Below the pieces are notes generated by a model, which saw only the letters and a list, made by a program, of their open reading frames with translations, searched no databases and was not told the DNA's origin. 64,000 nt of DNA from Xiphias gladius (taxonomy: Eukaryota > Chordata > Actinopteri > Istiophoriformes > Xiphiidae). The stretch covers positions 190,161 to 254,160 of the forward strand of contig NC_053401.1 in the NCBI RefSeq assembly GCF_016859285.1. The letters run 5' to 3'. Both the position numbers and the translations under genes were made by a program. Below are positions 34,001 to 49,000 of the stretch, piece by piece; the stretch's first letter is position 1; each line of letters begins with the position of its first letter.

Positions 34001-37000
34001 GCTGAGTGTACGTAGCCAGGCTGCCTCCCTCTGCATTGCAGGCCTGTTGAGCCGCACTGTAGTTCAGTTTGTACTGACCTTTATCCGAACGGTAGTGAAA
34101 CACACCAAGAGTCGCATCTGCACACAAACGCACAACAACAAAAACACACATTTTAAACCAACACACTGTTTAAACGTAGCGATATCTGGAAACTGCACCA
34201 AAGAATCCCTCAAAATACCCCTAGTTATTCCTTAATTCACTACTGAAAGCTTAATGTGTTTGCTGCGGCATCCAGAGATTATTTAAGATGGTCATTAATT
34301 TGTTAAGATGAAAACAAAACCCCTTACAAATAAATCCAGGTTTGAAGAAGCTTTAATTAAGAAAATCCCTCAATCCCTTAGTTTCATCTGTTACTACGAC
34401 TCATGAGGGATTCACAACAGGCAAAGACTAAAGCCCTTAAAAAACGCTTTTATTTCCAGAGGCCTTAATGGTCAAATTCAGTAGATTTCAAGAAAAACAT
34501 TAATGCTGCTTCTAACGCCGACATTAGTAATATGAAACTCGTAACTTTACATTTGAAAATTCCATTAATTTACCCAGTAATAATGACATAATTAAGGTAT
34601 TTTAAGGGGTTTTATGGCCATAATTAATGGATAATATTTTATAATACTAAATCTATACTGTTAAAGTTTTGGGGTGTTTTTAAAGCGAACAAACTTATCA
34701 AAATGATGAAAGACATCTGCTCATTTTTACCTAAGAGGCCTTAATTTTTCTGTAATGTCAAACTCATATTAAATAAAACGAAATGATATTTTTCAGGTTA
34801 AAATAAGGATTAATTGGGAACATTTTACAGGATTGTAGTTTTATAGTGCAGACTGATGCTATCTCTGTTATGTGTTTGTCTCCTGAACAGAGCATCAGCA
34901 GCAACATCAGCTAAATAGATTAATTCATGGATAAACTATTGAATTACAGTCTATGGTATTATTGTTTATTCTTTTTATCAAAGCAGCTGTTTAATTAAAC
35001 CCCAGTTTCCCTTAGTCTATTTTCGTTTTCCATTCTGTGAGACATAATGAAAGGGACAGCAGGTTCGAATCGGGTGACTCAACGAGCGAGGAGAAGTGTG
35101 GCGGCCAAGGCCGGACCAGCAGCGAAACATTGGTCTAAAATATCACTGTAGTCCGACCAGGCACAAATTGTAACCTCACGCTGTCCCGTGACATTTTACA
35201 AAACCGCTATTGGATCGAAATACCTTCAAAGTGTAGGTCTGTACATTTGGCGTCTTGATGACATTGCCCGTTGTCTTGGAGACAGCGGCTGATTGGCAGC
35301 TGTTTGCCCTCACAGGTCACTCCGTCTCCAATGTAGTTGTCTTTACACTTGCACGTCTTCTTCCCCTGTTCACACAAACACTTTTCATGCTACTGTGGCT
35401 AAGATATTGGACGTCCAAACCTTTGAAAATAATTCCCAGTTCAGTCTCACTGGAGCTATCATGGTGCAGGTAGCGTGTTCGTGGCAGCCTCCGTTGTCTC
35501 CAGAGACGCAGGGGTCGATGGGCTGACAGGTGAACCCGTCTCCAGAGTGACCGTTAGGACAGGTGCAGCTCACCTTTCCTCCTTTCTGAGAACATTTAGC
35601 TCCTGTAGCACAACCACCGTTCCAGACCTTACACATTTCCACCACTAAAGAGACAGAGACAGGGACAGGGACAGGGACATCCTGAGCCTCACTAATGTCA
35701 AAAAATATGCATTCATTCATTCATTCATTCAATACGAAAAAGTTAATATAAATGGATTTTGACCCTCCTATTATTACTCTTTGTCTTACTTCTATTTGGG
35801 GGATAATCATGCACCTAGTTTTTGGGACTACAGTTCCCATAATGCTCTGCGGGACATAAGCAAGTAAGGTGAGAGCTCCACCCTGTGTGAGGAAGAGGAG
35901 GATTGATGGGGTACAGTTAAGAAAGTTCACAGAATTAAAGAAACTTTGAACTTAAGAACGGTTCACACCTGACAACTTAGTCTCGTAAAGCAAATCATTT
36001 TCATCACTCAACATAATGAAACTGCTACACATAAAAACAAAATCTGTTGCAATAACTTTGATTTTTTTTTTTTTTTTTAAGCCTGTATCTGTTTCCATTC
36101 AGTCAAACTGTCCCTTTAAAAGCTGCTGAACCAGCTGTGATCAGCTCCTGTTCTCAGTGTAGCCGTGGACGTTCAGACAACTGTCACTGGGTCACTGTGA
36201 TACTGAAGGAAACTTAAAAACAGGGAGATTCTGAATGAAGTTCTGCAGCCTCTTTTTCCTCTGGTTTCTAAGTGGATTTCTGGAGCTTTATTCTGGAGGG
36301 ACATCAGAGATAATGATGTCCTCAGGAAGTGGATGTCAAACTGAATCATATCAACATTTGTCTCATTTCTTTCAGTTCAGATCTAAATCAGTTAGGACTC
36401 TGAGAAGGAGGAGGATTTTTGGTGCAAATTGCTGCCCTCAGTCCAAGTCTCTCACTCCCCCCTGGGGAGGCGCCTCACACTAAAAACCTCTGATCTACAG
36501 CAGAAGCTAAACATGTTGAAAATCCTACATACCATCTCTTTGTATTGCATTTATAGTGTATTTACCTGTACAGGTGAATCCATCTCCTTCATAAAATGGC
36601 CGACAGATGCAGGTGTTGTTGTCCTTACAGACGGCTTTGGGGGAACAGGACGGCGAACACTCGAAGACTTCAGCTGCAGGAGACACGGAGATACTGTTAG
36701 TCTGGTGATGTTCACACAAGTGATTCACACGAAGCTGCGTACTCGTTCGGGAATTAATCGCCGGACAGGACGTCCTCAACGTACTCTGAAAAACACAAAC
36801 TTGACCATCTAGAATTCCATGACCTCCACCTGCTGATGAAGATCATGTGATACGAGCGAAAACTCCGCCAAAGCAACTAAATGGACCTTGTAGTTTCAGT
36901 GGTTCCAAACCTTGGGGCAGATGTTCTGTCACTTAATATGAGTGCAAAAAGAACAAGAAAGGATTCAGGTCTATGGTGGGCCTGAGTCCTCGGTTTCATC

Positions 37001-40000
37001 AGTGCCCCAAACCATTTTTATCCCCCAAATCACAAAAAAAGGTAAAATAAATTGGAAAAATGAATTAAAAGATAAGCAGCATAAATGAAATTAAATTCAT
37101 TAATTAATGCAACAGGACTCACGTGAAGTGGCCAAAGACAGAAATAAAACAAAATATAAAAAGAACAACACAAAACCATTGGAGCAAAATTTATATAAGG
37201 TTTTTTTTTTCCCAATTTTGGGAACCAGAACAATTTTCATAAAAAAACAAAAAAATTTCCCCCCTTACCTCTGACATCGTACTTAAAAGTCCTACAGAGC
37301 AGGTTTCAGAATAAAATCAGTCGCTCTTCCTGGGCTTTTCAATTTTAAGCTATTTGTGTCATTTTGTTTGATTTTAACCACATAAAGAAAAAGTTGAACT
37401 GCTGGTCTGATCGCATTTGCATTTATCCATCAACGCTTTTAAAATTCTCTCAAACTCACATTGCTCAGTCTCACATCGGTCTCCGGTCCAACCGGTCTCA
37501 CAGAAACACGAACCTGTACCTTTACGTCCGTCGTCACATGACCCGTGTTCTGAGCAGTTACAGGCTGAAAAACAAGCGGATTAAAAACAAACTGTTAGAA
37601 CCAGAAAAGCTGGAGGACCAGATGTCAGACCGGAGGCTGTCTGACTGATGCTCACCTTTACAGGTGGGTCCGTAGAATCCGTCGCTGCACTGCTCACAGG
37701 CCACACCCCTGAAACCTGCGTCACAGGTACAGGTGCCGTTACCGAGGTGACCGTCATCACATTTACCACGGTTACTGCAGAGTGAGCCGACTCCACCTGG
37801 ACACACTGGACGGAGACAGGAGAGGATCATTCGCACGTCCAAACGTTTCATGAACGAGCAAGAAAATAAACTACGTTTTTAAATCAGAGACATCCTCAGT
37901 GCCGCACACAGTTTTTCCTTTTTACTGCAAATTCAAATTACAATCATAGAATTATTAAATTATCACAACAACGAAAACATTCTTTAAACATAATGGAAAG
38001 AAATTATGTCCAACGACTTTCAGTGAGCGAAGGAAGAAAGAAAATAGAGGAAAATTTAGGAATGATAAAAATAAAAATGTTCATGGTGAGTAAAAACGAT
38101 AGAAAGTACAATTCATTACATTACATTATAGTTGACTTGTAAAAATATCAAGTAAAAAAATTATTTTTTAAGTAAAAGTCACAAAAACTCAAATACCAAA
38201 ATTATGATAGTAGGTCAGAATTATGGCTTTTTCATTAAAATTGTAACGTTTCGGGCAAAATTATAAGTTAAAAATATAACTTGTAAAGACAGATATATAA
38301 CTTTTGTAGTTAAAATTGTAGCTGTTACATCAAAACTACGATACCAAGTCAAAATTGTACCTTTTAAAGTAATGACATAAGTAATCGTTTTAAGTTTAGA
38401 AGTTATACTTTGTACTCTAACTTAAAATTTTTACTTTTTAGGTGAAAATTATCACCTTTAAGTTAAAATGTTGTTACTTGGATAAAATTATGACAGAGTC
38501 AAAATTACGTGTTAACACGTAGAAACACGTAGTTATCTTGAATTTCGACTTTCGATCTCATAAGTAAGATTTATGAGACACTAGTGAATAAATTAGACGA
38601 AATAAGTCACAATTTTCACTTTTTACCACAGTTTTTCAGTTTTTACCACGAAAACATTTATTCGTTATCTCTGACTTTGATATGTTTTACATTTATCTGG
38701 TAAGAATGCATCGAAGAGATCTGAGTAGTTGCTAAACGTAGCGACAAATTTGCTATAAAATGGTCGGTATGTAGTTGCCGGGTTGTCTCACCCAGACAGT
38801 CTCGTCCGTGGTAACCATGACAACACTTTGGTTGCCAGAAGTTGACGGTGCAGACGCTGCGACAGCCGGAGTTTTTAGTAACGAACATGGTGGGAAGATC
38901 ACACTTCTGAACCTCCTGAACACAAAACAACACGGAGGAGACATCGGAGTCACAAACAGACGGGCTTCACGTTTCCTGAAGAATTTAGAAGATGATGGTG
39001 ATCAGACCTTCACTTTGGAGCCTCTAGGACAGCGAACAGCTGAGGAGGTGCACAGTCCACAACTCATCTACCACAGAAGGAAGGAAAAAAAACAACAGAA
39101 AAATAAAACCAGATCCATGTCTGCCTTGGAACCGGGTCAACCTCCTCTGTGTGTTTACCCGAGTTATCAGCTCTCTCCTGATATTTACTGGTCAGGTCAG
39201 GTAATCTCTGGGGAAGATTCCCTGACCAGTTAGTCCTCGTGTTCGGGGACTTTCACATGAGAAAAGTTAAACTAAAGTTTGACAATAAAAACAAATGAAT
39301 TGTTACTTTTGTGGTGGTTGTCCAAGTAATTTATTGTGTATTTCTAATCTATAGTTTTCTTTTGTTGTTTTACAGTCAACCTACTAAAATATGAATTATA
39401 AAACTCTATAAATTTTACATTTCCTGGTTCCCGCACATCTTGTCCATAAGTGTACGAGATCTCATGTCAATATCTATAACTATTAAAGTTTTACAGGGCA
39501 ATTACTAGGCCGTGTACTGAGGCATCCTCTTGAGGCCAAACCTCTCCAAAATGGTTCCAATGTGCTTTTCAGTATTTTAGGAAGTAGCGTTTTTTTGATG
39601 TTGTTGTTACAGTAAACAATTTTGATGGTGAAAGAAAATGTTAAAAGAGATTTGAAATTCCTTTAAATTGCTCAAATGCACGCACAACTTGGCTGTAACA
39701 AAACCAGGAGGAGGTTTGCAAGACATTTTGATTCATTACAAAACAGCAGCAGCACTGACGTGAAACTTCTAACTTCACATATTTGTATCTTATAATTTGC
39801 TGAAAATGTCGAGACCCGCGTTTCTTTGACACAGACCTTAGTTTTGCTTGATGAGCAACTGTTTCACACAAAAAGCACATCGTAGACGCCAATGTCCACA
39901 CACTAGGGGGCGCTGCAGAGAGGGGCTAAGGAAAGCAGGATTTAGTGCGCAGTCAGTAAAGTGAGATTCACCTGGAGGTCAAAGGTCGTCTGTTCATCGC

Positions 40001-43000
40001 AGCGTCCTCCGAGGCTGGGCGGCGTCAGCAGGCAGTCGATCCCGTAGGCGATTCCACCGTTAAAGATGAGGTGTCTCTGAACGATCCGACACTTCCCGGG
40101 ATTAACAAAGATTTCTCCCTGTTCAAAGCAGAGACAATCGTTTGATAAGGGCCCATCTCATCTCTTTCTCCTTAATTCCCGTTTCTGTTGTACTTACGAT
40201 GGCGTCCACCCCTCCGCAGGTGAAGGAGAGCGGCGAGCCCTGCAGAGTCCGAGCCGAGTCCAGATGGATCAGACCTTCTGCGTAAATCTGAGTTTGGCCA
40301 GAAAAAGGTGAAGGAGAAAAATAAACGAGAAACAGAGGGAATCTGTTCAGGAGGAGGAGTCCTGAGAGGAAAAACTGTTACTTCAAGAAACGCTGAAAAG
40401 ATCCTGACATTCAGGTTCATAAATTCAGAGTGGCTGAGCACAAACCATATCTCTGCCACAGTTCAAGTCCCGTCCTAGCCTCCCCTTACGTCCTACTGTC
40501 TTGTCTTGAGATCTCATATCAAGATCTTGTTATCTCTGAGTATTTTTATCACGATATAGGGTTAATCATTTATGTGCGACCTTCCCGAGAACAACTGGGG
40601 GGATTTATCTGTTTCCAACATCAGGGATGGGTTTTATTTCCTTTCATTTTCTTACTACTCTGTTTTTCCTCTTCATGTGTAAAATGGGAAAACCTCAAGT
40701 AAATATACTGTATACAGTTTAGTGTATATAACCGCTGAAAATTTTAAAGTTCCCCTCCAGGCACGTTTTAAATTATGAAAACAATACTCTGCTATGATTA
40801 ATATTTGGTTTAACATGGTTTTCCCCACGTAAAAGTTTTTAAAAAAAGATAATAATAAGAAGAAAAATAAAATAAAATAATAAGAAGAATTATCTGGAAA
40901 ACTCCCTGGTTGAATAAAAGCCTATAGCAGTAGGAGTTTCCAGAAAGTGATGGGCCAACGGGGAGCGAAGATTCGAGTAGATTCCAACAAAGTGTTTGTG
41001 GTGAAGAAAGTTTAATGAAGAGTTGTTGAAAGTGAACTCGTTCATATTTTGTTGTAATTGATGTTGTAGCCTCTGTTTAAAACAGTTTTCTATTGGTACT
41101 TTAATGTTCCTCACCTTCTGGGCCTGCAGGATGTGGTACTTCAGGTATTCCACCAGCTGAGGTCGGTTGTCCTGGTGGAACAGGAAGTCCTTCTGCTCCT
41201 GCGGCAGAGACGCCATGACGCCGTCTGAGGGCAGGAAGACCGTCACCGGCTGGTACATCCCATCATTCAACAGGTCCGTCACACCTGTGTCCTGAAACAC
41301 AGGTAACAGTCATCACCCTGTGACTAAATCCAGTGGGTCTGCACTGAGAGTGTGGAGGGGACACGTCGGAGGAAGGAGAGAATGAAAGCTGTTAGAAAAT
41401 AAATCAAGCTGAAACCAGGTCCCAGTGAACCTGTACGGGCTTGACCCTCCTGACCAGGTTTAAACACGTTGTCATTTCGGTGTAGTACAAAGTTTAGGTG
41501 TCTCACCTTGAGCAGTTTGTAGAAGGCTTTATAGCCATGATGTTCAGCCACATCGGTCAGGTTCCGCTGTGGGAGAAAAACGTGTGTAGGCAGGAGTTAG
41601 ATGACTCATTGATTAGTGGATTTACAGAAAAAACAACAACTGGTCCCGTCACATAACCAGTAAATATCCTAGATATTATCTTGTTACCAGTTTGAAGATA
41701 TGACTTTGGGTTCTACGGATCAGCACTAATGAATTAATCAGAAACCAATCGATAGACGAATGTGCAGCCTGTGTTGTGAACTGACAGGGACGTCTGGATC
41801 CTCGTCTCTGTCCACGTTGGGAGGAAACAGAATCCTGTTGATCTCGTGGAAAACCCCGTTAATGCTGACGTCATGGCTGTACGTCACGTTAGCCTGGTTG
41901 ATGAAAATGCTGCCCTGAAAATGTTCAACATACAAACAGTCACACGGCTTTTATTTACTGCCAACCAAAAGACAATATTTTATCCCTTAAAACATTTTCA
42001 GCGCGCCTCTTGTTCGTTTTTATTAGGCTTCAGTGTGAAGACGTCCGGAATTTCTTTAGTTTCATTGACAGCGTCATTACATTGGTTGGGAAACACAGAA
42101 GAATGTGTAGAAACCGGAATGAAAACCTTATTTTTATTAAATCCGAGAAAGTGAGAGCAGCACATCTGTAGAAATGAACAGTACACTGAAGTTAACATGT
42201 GAGCCGTTGTAGTAGGCTGCAGGTATTCCAACCCCTCAATGTTCGTTTTAACCAGCCTTTACTTGTGAGTGACCTACTTATTTGCGCTGACTCCCAGATA
42301 TTAGAGATGTAGAAATTAACATGAATACTAGCTTTTAGTTTCTATTGCACTCACACAGTGCATGTTCCTGAATAGAGTTGTGTTTAATAAAATTACCAGA
42401 AGCCCAGTAGTAATTCTAGCGCAGGCGGAGGCTACTGGTTGGTCTCATGGACGCGTCATAAGAACAGGATACCGGACTCCACAACGGCCCCTTCGTGGAT
42501 TAAAAAATCAGAACACAAAGAGTCACAACCGAGCCTGTTTGCAGGCGGAGGCCTTTCAGACGTCTCTCTCTTATATCTGAGGTCTCTGGGAAAAGTGCTT
42601 TGGTTGCATTACCACAGGCGACCACTGGTACAGAGCGTATCACCTTAATATCACTGCTAATACATTACTGGTCAGGTCTTGCTTACGATTTGGGAGGTGG
42701 GGGGTCAGTAGGGGCCCAACAATGAATTTTTGCCTTGGGGCTCCCTCATAGGTTGATTCAGCCACGTTAGCGGACAAACAGCTCACATGGCTGGTGGTTG
42801 ATAACTAGGACTCCGAATGTCTCGCGTCAGTCGGACGTCGTGATGGGAAACAGCGTCTCGGAGGTGTGAGGTGTGGACATTGTTTCAACAAGTGCTGGAT
42901 GTCTAAAAACAGTTTTATCCTGTTCTGAAGTAGTATGTTATTTCCTTACACAGGACAGGGATTACGGGACTTTTGGATTCTTTCATTCATACTTTAAGAC

Positions 43001-46000
43001 GGTTAATCGTGTGAACAAATGAACCCGGAGCCTGTTTCTGCCCTCCGATCGGTCACCTGGATGGACCTGGTGGTCAGGACGAGTCCGGACAGAGACGTCA
43101 GGTTTCGGGGTTGACTCAGGTCTGCGAGCAGCAGAGTGTGACACATAACGATGTGGCTGCGCAGGACGGCGGCGTATCGTTCTTTATGATTATCCGACAT
43201 CAAGGATTTCATCTGAAAAGAAAACAAATAAATAATACAAATAAATCCTCTGCGCTGTTTAGCAGTGCAATTGATTTTGCTCTTTTTTATTTCACATGAA
43301 TGAAACTGGTTTTCCAGAATAATTTCTGATCAAGTATGACACTCAAAAAACTTTAAAGATCATTGTTAATGTCCCAAATTTCTAAATTCCTAAACTTAGG
43401 GTTAAATTTTAGGACAGCTTATCAGTGTTATATCAAACTAATTCTTTAATAATTCAAATTTTTCTGTCAACAATACTCAGAACTCCATTTAAAAATTTCC
43501 CACAAAAAAATGCCGTTAGCATTCGATGTGTCTAATATCTACAAGTCTAGATTCCCTTATGCAAATGTTCTGCTCTAAACCATCAAATTATTCGCTGTGA
43601 TGCTGAGTTGGTAAAAAGTTCACTTCTGTTATTACCGTTTCCTTTATCCAGCCTTTTTCTTTGCTGCTTGCCTCAGTTTTCTAAGTTGTGTTGTTTTCGT
43701 ATCTGTATACCTGAGTTTTTAACCCAATCGTTTGCTTCTAAAGAATAAGTGGTTTTGACTGCCTGACTGCAACGGCCTTATGTTACCTTATTTGGTCATA
43801 AACCAAAGTACAGGACAAATTAAAATGTCAACCTGATGGTGGCGCTAGATGAAAAGTCAGGGGATCAGCAGAGTTATTACACTTCATCCTGAGGGGAACA
43901 TGAACGTCTGAACCACATGTCGTCAAAGTCCATCCAATGGTTGCTGCTAACCTGGCTACAGATTTAAATAAGTAAAGTCAGTTTGTTCAGAAAACATCTG
44001 ACTCTGAATCAAGAAATTTTAATTTGTCACCTTGCCGGGTCCGTTTTTGTCCGCTGCGAAGGCGCCGCTGCTCGGAGCGAAGACGGTGAACGGGCCGCGA
44101 CCTTTCAGAGAAATCTCCACCATCTGAAACCAGAGTTTTTACTTCTGTTAATCTGCTTTGACCTGCAGGAGGCGACGGAGTGAAACGTCTCGTCACTCAC
44201 CATCAGACCGATGTAAAAGTCTCTCAGCTTCCTCGTCAGGATTTCCTGCAGAGAGCCAGCTGTTAGGTTAAAGAACCGTGGAGACGGTTTCATTCTGTTT
44301 CAGTGTCTGGGGTTTCAGCTGCTCACCTTCCCCACGGTGCCTCTGCAGATGAGGCCATCTCCGATGAAGTTGCCGGTGCACGTACAGGTGCGAACCCCTG
44401 GACTGGTCATGTTGCACCTAGCATACTGGTGACAGCCCCCGTTTTTCTGGGAACATCAGCAGTAACAGGTTAAAGATACGAGCGTGTTGCTGCGTAGAAC
44501 GGAAAGATCTGAGGAAAACAGATCCGTCGTTTTCTCATCAAAATTATAAATATGCTTTCCACCGGGATTATAAAAAAATCACCTCACAAGACAGAAAAAT
44601 AAACCCGAGACATCCCATTTGTAGCTGTGACGTTACTCACTTGCTGAAGATCCGGACTCACAGTAATACTGACAAACTGCTGCTAAGTCACAGGACAGAG
44701 TTTCATTTCAGACTGATGACCGCTAATGCTACTTTTGTGATAGCTTGAAATACTTCTGTCTACTCCAGGAAAACCTCCGTCTTCCCCATAATATTTCTGT
44801 ATCGCCTCACACAGCTGTGTGTGTCTTTGCAGTACGTTTGAATGCTCCCACATACTTTTTCAGTACCTCGCAGTACTTTTGCATTCTCTTGGAATACACT
44901 TTTGAGCTACCTCGCAATAGTTTTGTGTTACCTCGTGGAAGTTTTGTGTTACTTTGCAGTACTTTACTTAGACCTATGCGTTGCCTCTCAGTTTTCCACC
45001 AGTACTTAGCGCCTGTGATATAATTCATATCATAATCACAATCATTTTTGATTAAATTCAACAAAGTGATATGATCTCAAATCAGATCACTCTCAAATTA
45101 AACTGAATCACTATCAAACCAACAATTCACACGGTTTATGAGTTTTAGTTAAGAGTGGAGACAAACTCACCTTTCGACACAAGTTGATCATCTGACAGTT
45201 CTGTCCGTCACCAGAGTAACCTTCAGTGCAGGCACAGGACGTCTGAATGAAGCGAGTGAACGAAAATTACATCGTACCACAATATTGAAAAGAGCATAGC
45301 CTAGACCTGCTCTGTATGAAAAGTGCCCTCGTCATCTGCAGATCGTTGTGCTTATTAAAAATTCCACATCAGAGAGTAAAATCAGTTTTTACTTTGTTGG
45401 GTCCGACATGGACGCAGTCTGCGTTGACGTGGCAGCCTCCGCTTCCTTCCAGACAGGGATTGATCTCTGTGGGAGAAACACAAAACCCCCGCGGCACTCG
45501 AAGGCATCACACATTCTGTTTGTTTCCCTGATGATTATACAATGGCAAAAAATCTTAAACAGGTGGACCTCAAGGGACCTGAGAAAAACATAAAACCCTT
45601 GACAGAAATAAAGAATAGTAAGAGCAGATCACCTACCGACACACACGAGTCCATCTCCAGAGTATCCGCTGGTACAGACGCAGTCTCTACGTCCAGGTCG
45701 AGTCCTTTTACAGACCGCATACAGACTGCAGCCGCCATTATCCACCAAACATGGGTCTTTAGCTGCAATCATCATCATCATCATCATCATCATCTTCATA
45801 GTCATCACCAAGACAAAATTTCCCAAACCAACCTCAGGAAAATGAACAGGCAACTCATTTGTAGCCAGTTTGTTTAAACTTTGACCTCGCACGTTCGTTC
45901 AGGTGAGAAGAACGAAGCTGTCTGAACTCCTCTGGTACTGTTAGGTCGTTGCTTTTACCTTGACAGAAGGTCCCGTTTCCTTCGAATCCTGCAGCACAGC

Positions 46001-49000
46001 GACACTGAGGGCCGGACGGTCTGATCACACAACTATCAGACAAGGGAAAACAGAAAATCTGAAACTTGAAACTTCCTTTACGGAAGTATGTAAAAACAAT
46101 AAAATCCTGAAGGGGGCGCTGCAGTGGGTGGGGCCTTCCGTATGTTTCAAAGAGATGAAAATGAAGGAGTCTGTTAACAGTTTGCATGGACTTACTTTGC
46201 GCTGGTGTGACATTTCACTGAGCCGCACAGCTCATCAGCTTTGGATTCAATCTCTGCAAAACAGCAGACACACAGTCATGGGATGGAGCGTTACGGGGCA
46301 AAGTCTTCATGTCTAAGTATGAAATGGAAAATTTACCAGACAAACGTCATAAATTAAAGTCACCACTTATGAGAAAAATGTTGTGAAAATGTTGCGTTTT
46401 CTAACTTTGTGCCTTAAAATTGCAACTTTTTTTAATTCTAAGAATATTGAGTTTTTCTTGTAAAATCACAACTTTATTGTCACAACAGTGTGACTGCTCT
46501 CGAACTCTCGAAAGTCGTCAGATTGCCGTACCGTTCGCACTACACCACTTGTTGTCTTGTAATTGGGAAATTCTTGACATCTACACGACTAATCAGCGAC
46601 AGGGGTCACAAATTACAAGGTCTTTCACCAGGAGGAATCCCCAACAAGTCTGTCTGGTCTCCAAACCGCACTTTGTGATGAAAACACGCGACGAGTGACA
46701 CGGGAAATGATGCGGTCGAGCGAGGATCTGCCTCTGATCTGGGGACTGAAATCAGGGCGAAAATGGTGTAGTGTGAGCTTTTATTTTCCTACTTTCATCA
46801 CAGAGGACTCCTCTCCAGCCAATGTCACACTCGCACGTCCCGTCGCCGGTGATCCCCTCGTTACAGCGGCCATTTTTACATCCACAATCTGAGGAAGGAA
46901 GGAACAGGTAGACTCACAGTTTCTGCAAATGGATTTTCATTTTATTCATTGTTTATTGTATGAGGTATATTAACCCTGATCACAGTGGACTCCATATTTC
47001 CCGCTATTGCAGGTCTCACAAGCTGTCCCGTTGAAACCTCTGTTACACTGACAGACTCCGGTCCCGTTCGTCCCGTCCAAACACACTCCGTTACCGAAGC
47101 AGGGCCGACCCTTTGGACCGGGACACGGTTCACAGTGCTCCCCAAAAAACCCTCCACAGCACCTCCGCACCTGAAAAGAGAGAATACCTTTTAAAGTCTT
47201 TCATATTGTCAAGGAACAGCCTGTTTTTATCCCTGTTATGTGTTTTACTTTTATTTCTAACAGCAGAAGTGACATACAATGCTCTTCCTGAGGCAGGCGG
47301 CTCTGCAGCCGATGGTCAGCAGTCGCTCTTCTTCAAACATCCGAGTGAACATACATTTCCTAGTCCTCACTGATTTCTGCAGAGAACAGCAAGTTGTCAA
47401 AGGTGAGTCGGTTTTTATTTTTTAAGTTTAATGTCACATAGATCGTCTGTGTTGTAAAATGTTCAATGCTTGTACACTCACATGTTCTTGACAAAAAAAA
47501 AAAAGTCTGAGAGATTTTACTTTAAAGGGTCAGTTCACACAAACTAAAATCATTTCTGGTCAGTCTGTTTTTTTTTTGTTTTTTTTATATTTATTGCTTT
47601 TTAAAATTCTTCATCGATCAGTTGTAATTATAGTTGTTGGTATTTTATTTCCTATTTAGTGAGGAGTCACTATAAACCCTTTTGTTTTGGTGGTTTTTCT
47701 CATATATAATTTCTTTTAAAAAAAATCTATTAATGTTCTAGGTTTTTGTGTTTTGTTTCCTGTGCAAAAAATACTAAAGTGTATAATAATTTAAAAATAC
47801 TAAATATGAAGTATCAGCAGTGGTTGATTTTCAGAGGGATTCACTTGAAAGTACTGCTCCACCTAAACCCAAGTAAATATCAATTTATCATTGTGTGATT
47901 CTCAAATTTGGCATTTTTTATGGACCATCTGAAATTTAAGATTTTCGGAAATAGACAAAGTGTAAAAATAGAGAAGACAAGGTATTAATGTAGTCTGTAG
48001 TGATTAATGTTTCTGGAATACGTCAAAATCTTGTATTAATTTGCATCAACTCAGTTCTTTCAACGTTCATCTTGTAGAATATTACAGTTATAATATATCA
48101 CAGATATTTTAGTGACATCAATGATCATCTAATATTACTTAAATATAAAATCAAATCATCTGCAAACAATCTGATTTTAAACTTTTCTTTTCCTGTGTTT
48201 GTGCCACTTAGTTCTTCTTTCTGTCCAGGTTTTGGAGATAAAGGTTAGATTGCTGCCTAGTGCCCCTTCTTCTTATTCCCACAGAGTTTGAGAATTTGAA
48301 GTGACTATTTGAAGCCTTTAGTGGATGAAATTGTTTTTGCTGTCTGACAGTTTGTTCACTGTTCTGCTTTTTAATTACATTCCAATTTCTACATTTTGTG
48401 AAGGAACATTAATGCTGTGTGTGATTTTCAGTAGGATTTGGATTTCAGAAATCCTACATCAGGAACGGTGTCGTTCGGGCAGATTTTGCCTCGTGGGAAC
48501 AAACAGTCGACACAAAGTCCCTGAGGAGAAAAAAAGAGGACGTCATTAATATTCATCATCAGTTCAGCTTGTGTCATTCAGTCTCTGTAGCTATTGGGTG
48601 ACTTTACCACGACTTTCTGGTGTGTTATTTCATCACAGCGGTTCCTGTTGATCTGCAGAACAGCGGTCAGACCGTGAACCACTCCTTCACCACTCAGGAT
48701 GTTGGAGGAGTTTATCTGAGCATCGTTCACAAACAACTGGAGGAGAGACAAACAGAGAGACAGAGAGTTTGGATTATTTTGTCCAGATAATCATGAGATC
48801 AGATGGATCTGGTCTCACAATTATGGTATCATTATCTGATTTTCTATGTTTTATACCTTTCCGTCTCGGGGGAAGAAGCCAAGCTGGAAGGAGAATCCGA
48901 GCAGCGTCTGTTTGTATCCTCCAGACTGCAGGTCGGTCTTTAACAGACGCTCTGCCGCCACCACGTGGTAACGAGTCGTATTCACATCCTATTAACAGCA

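Noticed and set aside
35055..35090. tRNA-derived SINE or tRNA gene, from GGTTCGAATCGG
   Set aside because: A B-box-like sequence is present but no A box or cloverleaf could be found upstream.
45542..45877. Plus-strand frame with a poly-His run
   Set aside because: Produced by the (ATC)n microsatellite beside a stab2 exon.
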